A DNA stretch of 36,128 bases from a virus, in the IMG/VR virus record IMGVR_UViG_3300034158_000061, positions 1 to 36,128 of that record; one strand, written 5' to 3'. Each line of letters begins with the position of its first letter. Position 1 is the first letter of the stretch. A program made the position numbers and the translations under genes. Below are positions 8,085 through 16,463 of this stretch, one piece after another. The notes under the pieces are model-generated. The model ran no database searches, was not told the origin of the DNA, and saw nothing but the letters and a program-made list of their open reading frames with translations.

Positions 8085-10260
8085 GATCACGGTCAGGATC
8101 AGTGACCGTGTTCCGACGTTCGCCCGAGTCCGGGAAGACGCTTCGTCGATGGAGCGTTCGATCCGGGACTCGGGCGAACGCTCGGGCGGGCACCTCGAGC
8201 GCCTGGCCGAGAAGGCCAAGGAGTTCGCGGTCGCGGCCGGACGGGGGCTCGTCACGGCCGCCTCGGGCCTTGCCTCGGTGGCGTCGATGGCAGGCATTGC
8301 CGCCCCGGCCGTGGCCGGGGTAGCGAGCGCCCTCGTTGCCGTAGCCGGGACGGTCGCCGACCTGACCCCCATCATCGCGTTCGCCCCGGCTCTGGTCGGT
8401 GGCTGGCTCTTGCTGAAAGCGGCCGTGATCTCGAGCGCCTCGGCAATCGGCGAGGCGCTCGAACCGGTCGTGACCAAGTTCCAGGCGGCCACCGTTCACG
8501 CGCAAGCCCTCGCGCAAGTGGGCATCGCCAAGGTGGGCGAAGAGTTCAACAAGGTCAACATGCCCCAGGTGGCGGGGTTCCTTGACCAGATCGCCCGGAC
8601 GGCGAACCGGGCGGCGATCGAGTTCGGAGGCTGGGTCAACTCGGCCCCCGGAATCTCCCTGATCGAGCGAGTGACCCGGCTCACGGGGAATGCCTTCGAG
8701 GACGCCGCACCTTCGATCACGCGCGCCGCAATCGCCCTCGGCAACATGGCAGGGCGGGCCAACATCGAGGGCACGATTCGGATGATCGGTGACGCAGTCG
8801 AGTTGACGGCCCGTCGGTTCGCCGAATGGGCAGACTCCAAGTCGGCCGATCAGATCAACGAATCCATGAGCAAGGTCGAGCGCGCCTTCGGGTTCGTCAT
8901 CGACAAGATCAGGGCGCTCGTCGAGGTCATCAAGTGGCTCGCCTCCCACGAAGAAGAAGTGAAGAAGTTCGGTGACGCTTTCGCCGTCGCCGGGATCGCC
9001 ATCGGCCTAGCCACAGGCAACTGGGTTGCCGTCATCATGGGCGCCGGAGGCTTGATCCTCTCCCACTTCGACGAGGTCAAGGCCGGGATCTCGAAAGCCT
9101 GGGAGGCGATCTCGAATGACCCGTCGGTGCAGGGGATCGCCGACGCGGTAAAGGACATAGCGAAGATCATCAAGGAGGATTTCGTCTCGGCCTGGGAGGC
9201 GATGCAACCGGCCTTGCAGAAGTTCGGCGAAGCCGCCTCGGAAGCCTGGGACAAGATCGGTCCGTTCGTCGAAGACTTCTTGCGCAACCCCGAAGTGATC
9301 GACGGACTGCGCACCATCGCTGCCGTCGTCGGGATCATCGTCGTCGCCTTCATCGCGCTCGGCGCCACCGTGACGGTGGCAACCGGGGCGATCGTTGCCG
9401 CGATCGGCGGCCTGCTCGTCTGGCTTCTCGGTGACTTCGTCGACGGGGTGAAGGAGTCCGTCGAAGGATTCATGTCGGCCTGGGACTACCTGTCCGAGCT
9501 GCCGGACAGGATCGGCGAATGGCTCTCTGCGCTGCCCGAGAGGATCGGCGAATGGCTCTCTGAGGCGGCTAACACGGCCGCCTACTGGGCCGGGTACGCG
9601 GTCGGTTGGGTGATCAACGCCTTCATGGAACTTCCGGACAAGGTGTCCGAGGCGATCTCGTCGGCCCCAGACAAGATCGCCGCGACCCTCAAGGAGACCG
9701 CGGCCGAGGCCAAGAAGGGCGCGACGAACGCGGTCAACTCCTTGCGGACGGCGCTCTCGAACGCGCCGTCGGCGATCTCGTCCGCGTTGTCCTCGGCCGG
9801 GGCCAACGTCCGCAAGGCGTTCTCGGGCGCCGGGTCCTGGCTCACCCAGGCGGGCCGCGACGTCATCAACGGCCTCATCAACGGGATCAAGTCGATGGCC
9901 TCGGCCGCGTTCAATGCGGCGCAAGGCGTCGTGAGCTCCGCCATCCGTGGGGCCACCGGCGGGCTGGCCGGCAAGAGAACCGGTGGCGTCATCGGCATGG
10001 CCGCCGGTGGCGGACCCCGGAACGGGCTCACCCTCGTCGGCGAAGACGGGCCCGAGCTCGTCGACCTCGCCCCCGGGTCGACGGTGCATAGCAACGCCGA
10101 CTCGCAGCGCATCCTCGCCGACTCGGGCGGAGGCGGGGGCGGGGGCCGTACCGTGATCGAGTTCGTCGGTGCCAGCGATGCCGAGCAGGTGCTCGTCGAC
10201 TTGCTGCGCCGAATCGTCCGAGTCCGTGGAGGTAGTGCCGAAGTGGTGTTCTCGTCATGA
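8065..10260 (+). CDS. Tape measure protein
   Basis: This 731-residue protein starts at GTG 8065 inside the end of the chaperone long form. The helical Ala-rich N-terminus holds strongly hydrophobic stretches (about residues 50-125, 300-330 and 415-455), as in tape measures that insert in the host membrane. Amphipathic repeats such as LPDRIGEWLSALPERIGEWL follow, then a Gly-rich C-terminal part. At the usual ~1.5 A per residue the tail would be about 110 nm, so a short-tailed siphovirus. It overlaps the next gene by 4 nt (ATGA). Confidence 0.85.
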   Translation: MSGNAIEITVRISDRVPTFARVREDASSMERSIRDSGERSGGHLERLAEKAKEFAVAAGRGLVTAASGLASVASMAGIAAPAVAGVASALVAVAGTVADLTPIIAFAPALVGGWLLLKAAVISSASAIGEALEPVVTKFQAATVHAQALAQVGIAKVGEEFNKVNMPQVAGFLDQIARTANRAAIEFGGWVNSAPGISLIERVTRLTGNAFEDAAPSITRAAIALGNMAGRANIEGTIRMIGDAVELTARRFAEWADSKSADQINESMSKVERAFGFVIDKIRALVEVIKWLASHEEEVKKFGDAFAVAGIAIGLATGNWVAVIMGAGGLILSHFDEVKAGISKAWEAISNDPSVQGIADAVKDIAKIIKEDFVSAWEAMQPALQKFGEAASEAWDKIGPFVEDFLRNPEVIDGLRTIAAVVGIIVVAFIALGATVTVATGAIVAAIGGLLVWLLGDFVDGVKESVEGFMSAWDYLSELPDRIGEWLSALPERIGEWLSEAANTAAYWAGYAVGWVINAFMELPDKVSEAISSAPDKIAATLKETAAEAKKGATNAVNSLRTALSNAPSAISSALSSAGANVRKAFSGAGSWLTQAGRDVINGLINGIKSMASAAFNAAQGVVSSAIRGATGGLAGKRTGGVIGMAAGGGPRNGLTLVGEDGPELVDLAPGSTVHSNADSQRILADSGGGGGGGRTVIEFVGASDAEQVLVDLLRRIVRVRGGSAEVVFSS

Positions 10261-13007
10261 CGTTCCCGGAGACCCCCCTGGACCGAGCCGTCGAGCTCTA
10301 CATCGGCGGCTCCTGGGTGGACGTCACCGACCAGCTCTACCTTCGGGACGCCGTCACCGGGTTCCGCGGCGTGTCGTCCGAATCGTCGGCCACGGCCGAG
10401 CCGAGCCGCCACTCGTTCACCCTCAAGAACCACGACTACCGGTGGTCGCCCCGCAACCCGACCGGTCCTTACTTCGGACTCATCGGGCGCAACACGCCGG
10501 TGCGCCACTCGGTGCGCCTCGGCCCGAAGCGGGGGCTGTTCACCGAAGGTACCGACTACTTCGAGGCCGCCGACTCTGCGGCCCTCTCAATCACCGGCGA
10601 CCTCGACCTCCGGGCCGACGTCACCCTCGACAACTGGCGGCCCGGCCCGCCGACTGAGGTCTTCGTCCTCGGCATCACGAAGTCAACGAGCTACGGGCTC
10701 TATATCACCCGGACCGGACTCGCCTGTCTCTACTGGTCGACGACCGGGGCCGACTGGTTCTACATCTACTCGACCGAGCCGATCCCGGGCGGAGCGTCCG
10801 GGCGCAAGTCGGTGCGCGGGACCCTGGACGTCGACAACGGGGCCGGTGGCTACACGGTCACGTTCTACTACTCGGACTCCGGCACGATGTCCGGGACCTG
10901 GGTCGCCTTCGGCGATCCGACCGTGACGACGGCCGGGACGACGAGCATCTACAACTCGGCGACTGGCTTGCGAGTCAAGGTCGGAAACCCCCAATTCAGC
11001 GCAGAGATCGACGACATCGAAGTACGGTCCGGGATCGGCGGGACGATCGTCGCTAAACCCGACTTCCCGAACCAGGCCGAAGGGGCGACCACCTTCGCCG
11101 ACGCCTACTCGAATACCTGGGTGGCGTCCGGGAATGCTGTCGTCACGAACCGCCACTACCTGTTCCACGGCGAGGTTTCGTCTTGGCCGCCCGACGCGGA
11201 CAAGACCGGCACCGACGTCTATACCCAGCTCGATTGCTCCGGCATCACGAGGCGCCTCGTGCAAGGGGACTCCCCGGTCCCGTCCCCGTATTACCGGGGC
11301 GTGATGTCTCTCGGCGCGAACCTCGTCGCGTACTGGCCGCTCGAGGTCGGGGATTCCGCGGACTGGGTGAGCCCTGGTACCGACGGAACGGCTGTCGGCC
11401 AGGTGGTCGGTGAAGTCGACTTCGCCGCCTACTCCGGGTTCGTCGGGTCCGCGCCGATCGCCGAGGTCGGCACCGGGCAGATCTTCTTCCCGGTCCCGGC
11501 CTACGCAGGTACCGGGGAGTTTCAGGTCCGCTGCCTGGTCGATGCCGGGAGTTCGGTCACCGATCAGGCCGTCATCCTGCGGATCGGTACCGGCTCATCG
11601 TTCGGCCGCCTCGATCTCGTTTACAACGCGGGCGGCTCGTACACGATGAATGCCTACACGAACGGTGGCGCCCTCATCTCGACGAGCGGTCCGTTCCTGC
11701 TCGATGACACGACCATAGACAAGCAAAAGCAAATGCTGCACATCGGCTTCACTCAGAACGGGGCGGACGTCGACATCCTCGCGGCCGGGATCAATCAAGG
11801 CGATACGTCCGGCTTGCTGTCCGGGCTGACGGCGAGCGGCGTAACCCTCGGCGCGTGCACGTATATCTACGTCAACCCGGCCGGAGTCGACCTTGGCGGC
11901 CTCGCTATCGGGCACCTGTCGGTAGAGAAGGCGATCACTACGGTGTTCGCGCTGGCTAAGCAATTCAACGCGTACACCGGAGAGTCGGCCACCGTGAGGA
12001 TGACTCGACTGTGCACCGAGAAGTCGGTGCCGCTCGCCATCATCGGGGCGGGCGGCAAGTCGGAGATGCTCGGGCACCAGGGGCGCATCGACTTCGTGGC
12101 CTTGCTGCGCGAGGCGGCCACGTCGGACGGCGGGATCCTGAGCGAACGCCGTGACGCCTCGTCCTTGCTGTACCGCACGTGCGAGAGCCTGGCCCGGCAA
12201 GACCCCGTGTTCACCTTGTCCTATGCCGACGAGTGCTTCTCCGACCTCAAGTCCGCGGACGACGATCGAGACATCCGCAACAAGGTCACCGTCACTCGAG
12301 CCTCGGGCGCGTCCGCCACCGTGACGGCCGACGCCGGGCCGCTGTCCGTGCTGGCGCCACCTGACGGGGTCGGCGAATACGACGAGGCCAAGACGATGAG
12401 CCTGGCCCGCGACGCCCAGGCCAAGCAGCGCGCAGCGTGGGCCGTCCACCTGGGGACGGTGGATGAGCCGCGGTGGCCTTCGATCGAGGTCAACCTGGCG
12501 CACCCCCATTTCGCCGGGAACCCGGCCAGGTTGCGAGCCGTCCTGTCGGCTGACATCGGGGACCGGATCGTCATCACGCACCCCCCGCCCTGGGTATCGC
12601 CCGAATCCATCGACGTCCTTATCGGCGGCGTGACCCTGGTCAAGTCGACACAGTTCGAGCACCGGATCCGGTTCAACGTGATCCCGGCCCGGCCGTTCGA
12701 GCTGGGCGCCTTCGACTCGGCAACCACTGGCGAGACCAGGTACGCGAACGACAACACGGCCGTGAACGGTGTTCACACTTCGACGACGACGAGCCTGTCC
12801 GTAGACATCACGACGGGCCCACTCTGGACGCATGCCGACGGGGACTTCGACGTCATGGTGGCGGGCGAGCGCATGACCGTGACCGGCGTCGCGGGGGCGA
12901 CGAGCCCGCAGACGTTCACCGTCACTCGGTCCATGAACGGGGTCGTGAAAGCCCAGGCCGACGGGGCCGCCGTTAGCCTGGCCGACCCGTCTTACTTCTC
13001 GAAGTAG
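10257..13007 (+). CDS. Minor tail protein with lectin-like domains
   Basis: This 916-residue protein starts at ATG 10257. The N-terminal ~90 residues (ELYIGGSWVDVTDQLYLRD, then HSFTLKNHDYRWSPRNPTG) are a common entry in actinophage distal-tail proteins. At least one concanavalin/LamG-like segment follows (about residues 100-265), and a second Gly-rich beta region lies near 360-560. The C-terminal third contains baseplate-hub-like sequence. Its place directly after the tape measure supports a distal tail/hub role with glycan contact. No catalytic motif is evident. Confidence 0.7.
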   Translation: MTFPETPLDRAVELYIGGSWVDVTDQLYLRDAVTGFRGVSSESSATAEPSRHSFTLKNHDYRWSPRNPTGPYFGLIGRNTPVRHSVRLGPKRGLFTEGTDYFEAADSAALSITGDLDLRADVTLDNWRPGPPTEVFVLGITKSTSYGLYITRTGLACLYWSTTGADWFYIYSTEPIPGGASGRKSVRGTLDVDNGAGGYTVTFYYSDSGTMSGTWVAFGDPTVTTAGTTSIYNSATGLRVKVGNPQFSAEIDDIEVRSGIGGTIVAKPDFPNQAEGATTFADAYSNTWVASGNAVVTNRHYLFHGEVSSWPPDADKTGTDVYTQLDCSGITRRLVQGDSPVPSPYYRGVMSLGANLVAYWPLEVGDSADWVSPGTDGTAVGQVVGEVDFAAYSGFVGSAPIAEVGTGQIFFPVPAYAGTGEFQVRCLVDAGSSVTDQAVILRIGTGSSFGRLDLVYNAGGSYTMNAYTNGGALISTSGPFLLDDTTIDKQKQMLHIGFTQNGADVDILAAGINQGDTSGLLSGLTASGVTLGACTYIYVNPAGVDLGGLAIGHLSVEKAITTVFALAKQFNAYTGESATVRMTRLCTEKSVPLAIIGAGGKSEMLGHQGRIDFVALLREAATSDGGILSERRDASSLLYRTCESLARQDPVFTLSYADECFSDLKSADDDRDIRNKVTVTRASGASATVTADAGPLSVLAPPDGVGEYDEAKTMSLARDAQAKQRAAWAVHLGTVDEPRWPSIEVNLAHPHFAGNPARLRAVLSADIGDRIVITHPPPWVSPESIDVLIGGVTLVKSTQFEHRIRFNVIPARPFELGAFDSATTGETRYANDNTAVNGVHTSTTTSLSVDITTGPLWTHADGDFDVMVAGERMTVTGVAGATSPQTFTVTRSMNGVVKAQADGAAVSLADPSYFSK

Positions 13008-13022
13008 TGGAGGATCACTGTC

Positions 13023-13493
13023 ATGTCTACTCTCGCCGGGGCCAAGCTGGACGCCACCGACTTCGCCTTGCCCGATGTGGTCGCGGCGCACGGCAACGGA
13101 ACCAACACGATCACGAGCGCGACGTTCGCCGCGCTGCCGACCAACACCGTAAGCGCAGCCATCACGAACCCTCACCCGACGGCAACCATGCTGTGCCTGG
13201 TCACCTATGGCGCGTGGATGTCGGCCTCGTCCGGCGATGTTCGGTACGCGCTCAACGTGTCGGGCTCGGCGACGATCGCGGCCGGGATCGGTGGAGGCGC
13301 GGCCATCGGGTACGGCGAGATCCCGATCTCGTCCGTGTCGGCTTCGATCCTCGGGTCGGGATCTTTCACGGTCGAGCTCCCCGCCTCGGCGACGGCCGCC
13401 ACCTTCACGGGGTACGCCATGCGCACCGGGTCCGGCACCGTTGTGTGTAACTACCCAACGGTGCGCATTGTCCCATTGCGCTTCTTGTTCTGA
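13023..13493 (+). CDS. Small minor tail / tail-tip beta protein
   Basis: The start is ATG 13023 with GGAGG nine bases ahead; 156 residues. Composition is Ala/Thr/Ser/Gly-rich with short hydrophobic strands, ending VRIVPLRFLF, which resembles trimeric tail-tip or receptor-binding accessory proteins. No catalytic or metal motif is seen. It lies between the large minor tail gene and the endolysin. Role inferred from position and composition. Confidence 0.55.
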   Translation: MSTLAGAKLDATDFALPDVVAAHGNGTNTITSATFAALPTNTVSAAITNPHPTATMLCLVTYGAWMSASSGDVRYALNVSGSATIAAGIGGGAAIGYGEIPISSVSASILGSGSFTVELPASATAATFTGYAMRTGSGTVVCNYPTVRIVPLRFLF

Positions 13494-13533
13494 TTCGTGG
13501 GAAGATGCCGCGAGCAACCGTGGAGGTAACGAA

Positions 13534-14400
13534 ATGGCCGGTGCGGCCTTGTGGCCGAAAGCCAACCGAACCGCGCAATGGTTCGGGAAGGTTTATCCCG
13601 GTTCGCCCTTTTCCGCCGTTGAGAAGTTGGTACTTCACACGACCGAAGGTTCGGGGTGGCCCGCCTATTCGGGGGGCGCCTCGGCCCCGCACTTCACCGG
13701 CCGACTCAACTACTCGGCCAAGGTCATCGAGTGGCGTCAGCACTTCGTCGTTACAGCCAGCGCCCGCGCTCTCATGAACGCGCCCGGTGGAGTGCAGACC
13801 AATCTCGACGGCGCGGTGCAGGTCGAGCTCATCGGCACGTGCGACCCGAGCAGCAAGGCCACCCCGTACTGGCCTGCTGCCCCGCTCTGGGCGCTCGCCG
13901 GGGTGGCGGAGCTGGTCGCCTGGCTTCACGCCGAGCACGGCCTCGCGCTGCGCGCTGCGCCCCGGTGGCTGCCCTACCCGAGCAGCTACGGCCGCACGTC
14001 GGCCCGGATGGCCGGCAAAGAGTGGGACGCATTCCGCGGCGTAGTCGGGCACCAGCATGTGCCTGAGAATGACCACGGCGACCCCGGGGATTTCCCGATC
14101 GCGGCCGTCTTGGCGTACGCGGCCGGGGCGCGCGGGTCCGCCTCCATCCCGACCGAGGAGGACGACATGCCCTTGACGAAGCAAGACCTCGACGCGATCG
14201 CCTCGGCCGTCTGGGGGGCGACGTTCGGATCCGCCACCGAGACGGCCGGGGCCCGGCTCGCCCGTGCGTCCTCGCCCGAGGCGATCGCCGCCGCGGTGGC
14301 CGGGAAGCTGGTCGCCGCCGGGTGGTCCCCGGAGGACCCGGGAGTCGAGTCGGTGAAACAGGCCGTGCGTGAAGTGTTGCGTGACGGCGTCGGATCATGA
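13534..14400 (+). CDS. Endolysin, N-acetylmuramoyl-L-alanine amidase
   Basis: I chose ATG 13534 because TGGAGG lies just upstream; 288 residues. Residues 30-195 are an amidase_2/PGRP-type domain with probable zinc ligands H35 (LVLHTTEGSG), H173/H175 and the H181-G-D183 motif (GHQHVPENDHGDPGDFP). It would cut the amide bond between MurNAc and the stem peptide. A linker near 196-211 (Gly/Ala, then TEEDD) leads to a C-terminal helical region (MPLTKQDLDAIASAVWG), probably wall-binding or oligomerising. No signal peptide is present, so release should depend on the holins downstream. A strong internal start precedes residue 212. Confidence 0.85.
   Translation: MAGAALWPKANRTAQWFGKVYPGSPFSAVEKLVLHTTEGSGWPAYSGGASAPHFTGRLNYSAKVIEWRQHFVVTASARALMNAPGGVQTNLDGAVQVELIGTCDPSSKATPYWPAAPLWALAGVAELVAWLHAEHGLALRAAPRWLPYPSSYGRTSARMAGKEWDAFRGVVGHQHVPENDHGDPGDFPIAAVLAYAAGARGSASIPTEEDDMPLTKQDLDAIASAVWGATFGSATETAGARLARASSPEAIAAAVAGKLVAAGWSPEDPGVESVKQAVREVLRDGVGS
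14155..14169 (+). promoter_or_regulatory. Internal Shine-Dalgarno and ATG inside the endolysin gene
   Basis: GAGGAGG at 14155-14161 stands five bases before an in-frame ATG at 14167. It could produce a separate 77-residue C-terminal fragment. The same bases must encode Glu-Glu-Asp-Asp, so the match could be chance. Confidence 0.4.
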
Positions 14401-14661
14401 GTGCGAACGCGATCGGCGATGATGGACGCTATTCCGTGGTCGATGCTTTCCTCGGCCGGGCCCGCCTCGATTGGCTGGGGGCTGGTGGCCTACTTCGTCC
14501 ACCTGCTGTTCGCTGGCAAGCTAATACCGCTCTCCATCTACCAGGACCAGCGGGACGCGGTGATCGCATGGCGGAAGGCGTTCGAGGCGGAGCGCGAGGC
14601 GAAGCTGGACGCGATCGCCCCGATGGCGTCGGCCCTCGCCACGCTGCCGCCCCGCGAGTAA
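14401..14661 (+). CDS. Lysis-cassette membrane protein with one TM and a charged helix
   Basis: The start is GTG 14401 directly after the endolysin stop; ATG 14419 or 14422 are alternatives, and no strong ribosome site separates them. The 86-residue product has a membrane segment around residues 22-42 (SIGWGLVAYFVHLLFAGKL) followed by a charged helix (QDQRDAVIAWRKAFEAEREA). This one-TM-plus-helix plan is common beside actinophage endolysins and suggests a holin or holin partner. Confidence 0.65.
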   Translation: MRTRSAMMDAIPWSMLSSAGPASIGWGLVAYFVHLLFAGKLIPLSIYQDQRDAVIAWRKAFEAEREAKLDAIAPMASALATLPPRE

Positions 14662-14804
14662 GCCGCCTACCGTGGCGGCGCCTGGCCGACGAGCGACGGG
14701 CTCTCGCCGACGAGGTTCGCTGCGCGCTGACGGCGTACCATACGGCCGTCGCGGAACGTGCCGCTATTGCCCAGGTCATCGACGGAAGGATCTCCCGTGG
14801 GTAA
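14568..14804 (+). CDS. Possible hidden helical protein in the -1 frame of the lysis cassette
   Basis: From 14661 to the stop at 14802-14804 the frame reads like real coding sequence (RRLADERRALADEVRCAL and AVAERAAIAQVIDGRIS), with mostly G or C at third positions. It resembles short helical proteins often found between the two membrane genes of actinophage lysis cassettes. The only upstream canonical start in frame is ATG 14568, which would add an implausible Gly/Arg-rich N-terminus. A frameshift from the 14401 gene, a non-canonical start or a sequence error could explain this. Only the 3' half is supported. Confidence 0.35.
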   Translation: MAEGVRGGARGEAGRDRPDGVGPRHAAAPRVSRLPWRRLADERRALADEVRCALTAYHTAVAERAAIAQVIDGRISRG

Positions 14805-15027
14805 CTCGATCGTTCGTACTCTCGTCCCCTGGCTCGTCGCCCTGCTCGGCCCCCAGGCGCTCGCCGTGGCCGGGATCGGCGAGGCCGATCTGTCGGCCGT
14901 CTTGACCGTGCTCATCGGCGCCGCGTACTACGTCGTCGTGCGCCTCGTCGAATCCGTCTGGCCGTCGGCCGGGTGGCTTCTCGGCTCGGCCGTTCAGCCC
15001 GAGTATCCGGCCAAGCACGCCGCCTGA
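14797..15027 (+). CDS. Holin
   Basis: I chose GTG 14797 because GGAAGGA lies six bases upstream; 76 residues. Two hydrophobic segments are visible: about residues 8-25 (TLVPWLVALLGPQALAVAG) and 29-47 (LSAVLTVLIGAAYYVVVR). A polar C-terminus follows. Small size, two TM helices and position after the endolysin are typical of phage holins, which form membrane lesions that release the endolysin. It is the last gene of the late block and is followed by a perfect hairpin. Confidence 0.75.
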   Translation: MGNSIVRTLVPWLVALLGPQALAVAGIGEADLSAVLTVLIGAAYYVVVRLVESVWPSAGWLLGSAVQPEYPAKHAA

Positions 15028-15036
15028 CCGGGCAGC

Positions 15037-15074
15037 ACGAAGCCCCTCGAGCCCGCGGGCTCGAGGGGCTTCGT
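15037..15074. terminator. Bidirectional terminator between converging late and minus-strand blocks
   Basis: These 38 bases form a perfect palindrome (19-bp arms, no loop bases left over). It lies between the holin stop at 15027 and the stop of the minus-strand HNH gene at 15084, so it can end transcription from both sides. Confidence 0.85.
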
Positions 15075-15083
15075 CGTTCCTGA

Positions 15084-15755
15084 CTAGCGGCCGGTCGCGG
15101 CATTGCCTGCCTGCTCGGCGCGCTCGAGGACGATGGTCTCCATCTCGAGCAGGACGGCCCGCAGGACCCGATCCCCGTACCGCTCCGGCTCGAGCCAGTT
15201 CCCCGAGGCGGGCGGGGCGAGCAGGTAGGTGAGACCGGCGAGCAGCATCCGGGCCGAGTCGAACCCGGCGCCGAGCAGGTCGTGGTTGCACCGCTTGCAG
15301 AGCAGCCCGCGGACATCGCCGGTTCCGTGGTGGTGGTCAACGGCGATGGCTCGGTCACGCTGCCGCTTACGGCAGATCGCGCACGTCCCGCCCTGGGTCT
15401 TCTCGAGGGCAGCGAACCCTGCAGGGTCGAGCCCGTAGGTGGCCTCGCGGTGCGCGGCCTGTCGGGCCGCTGAAGCGCACGCCCGGCACCTGCTGCCGCT
15501 CGCGTACCAGAGCGGTACGAACGTCTGGCACCCGGAACACCACCGGGCGCCGATCGGCCAGTCACCGGGCGAGACGCGGTCGCGGTGCGGGATCCCGGCC
15601 GCGACCGCTTCGGCCAGGCGGCGAGCCGCGAGCTTCTGCTGGTCGGCCATCGCCATTCGGGCCGCGCGATGCCACCGGCAGTAGCGGTTACTCCCGGGGA
15701 CGAGCAGCTCGCCGCACACATCTGGGCCGACCAGCTCTCGACAGGTTCCGGCCAT
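15084..15755 (-). CDS. HNH endonuclease, recombination endonuclease VII type
   Basis: I chose the ATG at 15755 because TGGAGGT precedes it; 223 residues. Residues 120-165 carry the endonuclease VII zinc/HNH pattern: C125-x2-C128, the VDHHHGTGDVRGLLC segment with D140-H141-H142-H143, and C153-x2-C156-N157. Additional Cys clusters lie near residues 5-26 and 73-93. The family resolves branched DNA such as Holliday junctions or acts as a nicking nuclease at phage replication and packaging. It is the last gene of the minus-strand block, behind its own hairpin, so it may be transcribed separately. A homing role cannot be excluded. Confidence 0.8.
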   Translation of the reverse strand: MAGTCRELVGPDVCGELLVPGSNRYCRWHRAARMAMADQQKLAARRLAEAVAAGIPHRDRVSPGDWPIGARWCSGCQTFVPLWYASGSRCRACASAARQAAHREATYGLDPAGFAALEKTQGGTCAICRKRQRDRAIAVDHHHGTGDVRGLLCKRCNHDLLGAGFDSARMLLAGLTYLLAPPASGNWLEPERYGDRVLRAVLLEMETIVLERAEQAGNAATGR

Positions 15756-15775
15756 GGTTACCTCCACTAAGACGG

Positions 15776-15808
15776 AACCGGCCGCCCCCGTTGAGGGGGC
15801 GGCCGGTT
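15776..15808 (-). terminator. Hairpin terminator between minus-strand genes
   Basis: The 14-bp arms 15776-15789 and 15795-15808 pair perfectly around a five-base loop. It follows the 83-residue gene and precedes the ribosome site of the HNH gene, with no long T run. Confidence 0.7.
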
Positions 15809-15813
15809 CGGGT

Positions 15814-16065
15814 TTACCACCGAGTGGTGAGGAGTCTTTCGGCTTTCCCGGCCTCGATCGCCATGATGAGGATTGCTTCCGGCGGGATCGTCTCCACCCA
15901 GGCGGACGGGTGAATCGCGTCGATCTCACCAGCGATCCTGACCCGAACGAGCGGATCGAACAGTGCCTCGGCGGCTGCTGGCGAGAGCTCGACGATGTAG
16001 GACGTCGTCAGCCCGACCGGGGGGTCCGGCAGCGCGAGGCCGCCCGGGTCCGTGTCAGGCGCCAT
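15814..16065 (-). CDS. Small protein of unknown function
   Basis: This 83-residue protein starts at ATG 16065, inside the end of the preceding gene (11-nt overlap), so it is probably translationally coupled. Composition is Ala/Pro/Ile-rich with the segment IVELSPAAAEALFDPLVRVRI and a basic end. I recognise no family, membrane helix or metal motif. Confidence 0.55.
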   Translation of the reverse strand: MAPDTDPGGLALPDPPVGLTTSYIVELSPAAAEALFDPLVRVRIAGEIDAIHPSAWVETIPPEAILIMAIEAGKAERLLTTRW

Positions 16066-16360
16066 CGGTCGGGGTCCCGTACGTGATGGGGCTGGGGGCC
16101 GTCTCTTCGACGCGCCGCTCGTTCGCCAGCAGGTCGGCGTGCTGCATCTGCTCTTCGACGTTGCGCAAGACGCCGGACCCCGCGGCCTCGATCACGGCCG
16201 GGTGCGCGTGGTACATGCGCAGCTCAGCGATCAGACTGGCTTCGGCCTGGGAGGCCACCGCGTGGGCATCGGCCGCGCGCAGAACGCGCAGCTTGGCCTT
16301 CACGAGCCGCTCGTTCAGCTTCTCGACGGTGGCGATGACCTTCTCGCTAGACAGTGCCAT
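16055..16360 (-). CDS. Small helical protein of unknown function
   Basis: I chose ATG 16360 with AAAGAGAG upstream, because the frame beyond it is Arg/Pro-rich shadow. The 101-residue protein begins MALSSEKVIATVEKLNERLV and is strongly helical and Ala/Glu-rich through residue 75, suggesting a coiled coil. The C-terminus is polar. A hairpin separates it from the ssDNA-binding-like gene upstream. No function can be assigned. Confidence 0.6.
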   Translation of the reverse strand: MALSSEKVIATVEKLNERLVKAKLRVLRAADAHAVASQAEASLIAELRMYHAHPAVIEAAGSGVLRNVEEQMQHADLLANERRVEETAPSPITYGTPTDGA

Positions 16361-16393
16361 GATCGTTCTCTCTTTCGCTGGGTGGAGATGGAG

Positions 16394-16440
16394 CCGCCCC
16401 CGGCCGGGCCCGTGCTCGCGGGTGGACCGGCCGGGGGCGG
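16394..16440 (-). terminator. Hairpin after the ssDNA-binding-like gene
   Basis: The 14-bp arms 16394-16407 and 16427-16440 are perfectly complementary, with a further small CCCG/CGGG pair inside the loop. It lies downstream of the stop at 16464 on the minus strand and may reduce expression of the genes that follow. Confidence 0.65.
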
Positions 16441-16463
16441 GGTGTTGCGGGCGAGGCGTGGCC

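Noticed and set aside
11595-13565. Long minus-strand frame opposite the minor tail genes
   Set aside because: Arg/Gly/Val-rich low-information product typical of antisense frames in GC-rich DNA; no ribosome site or domain.
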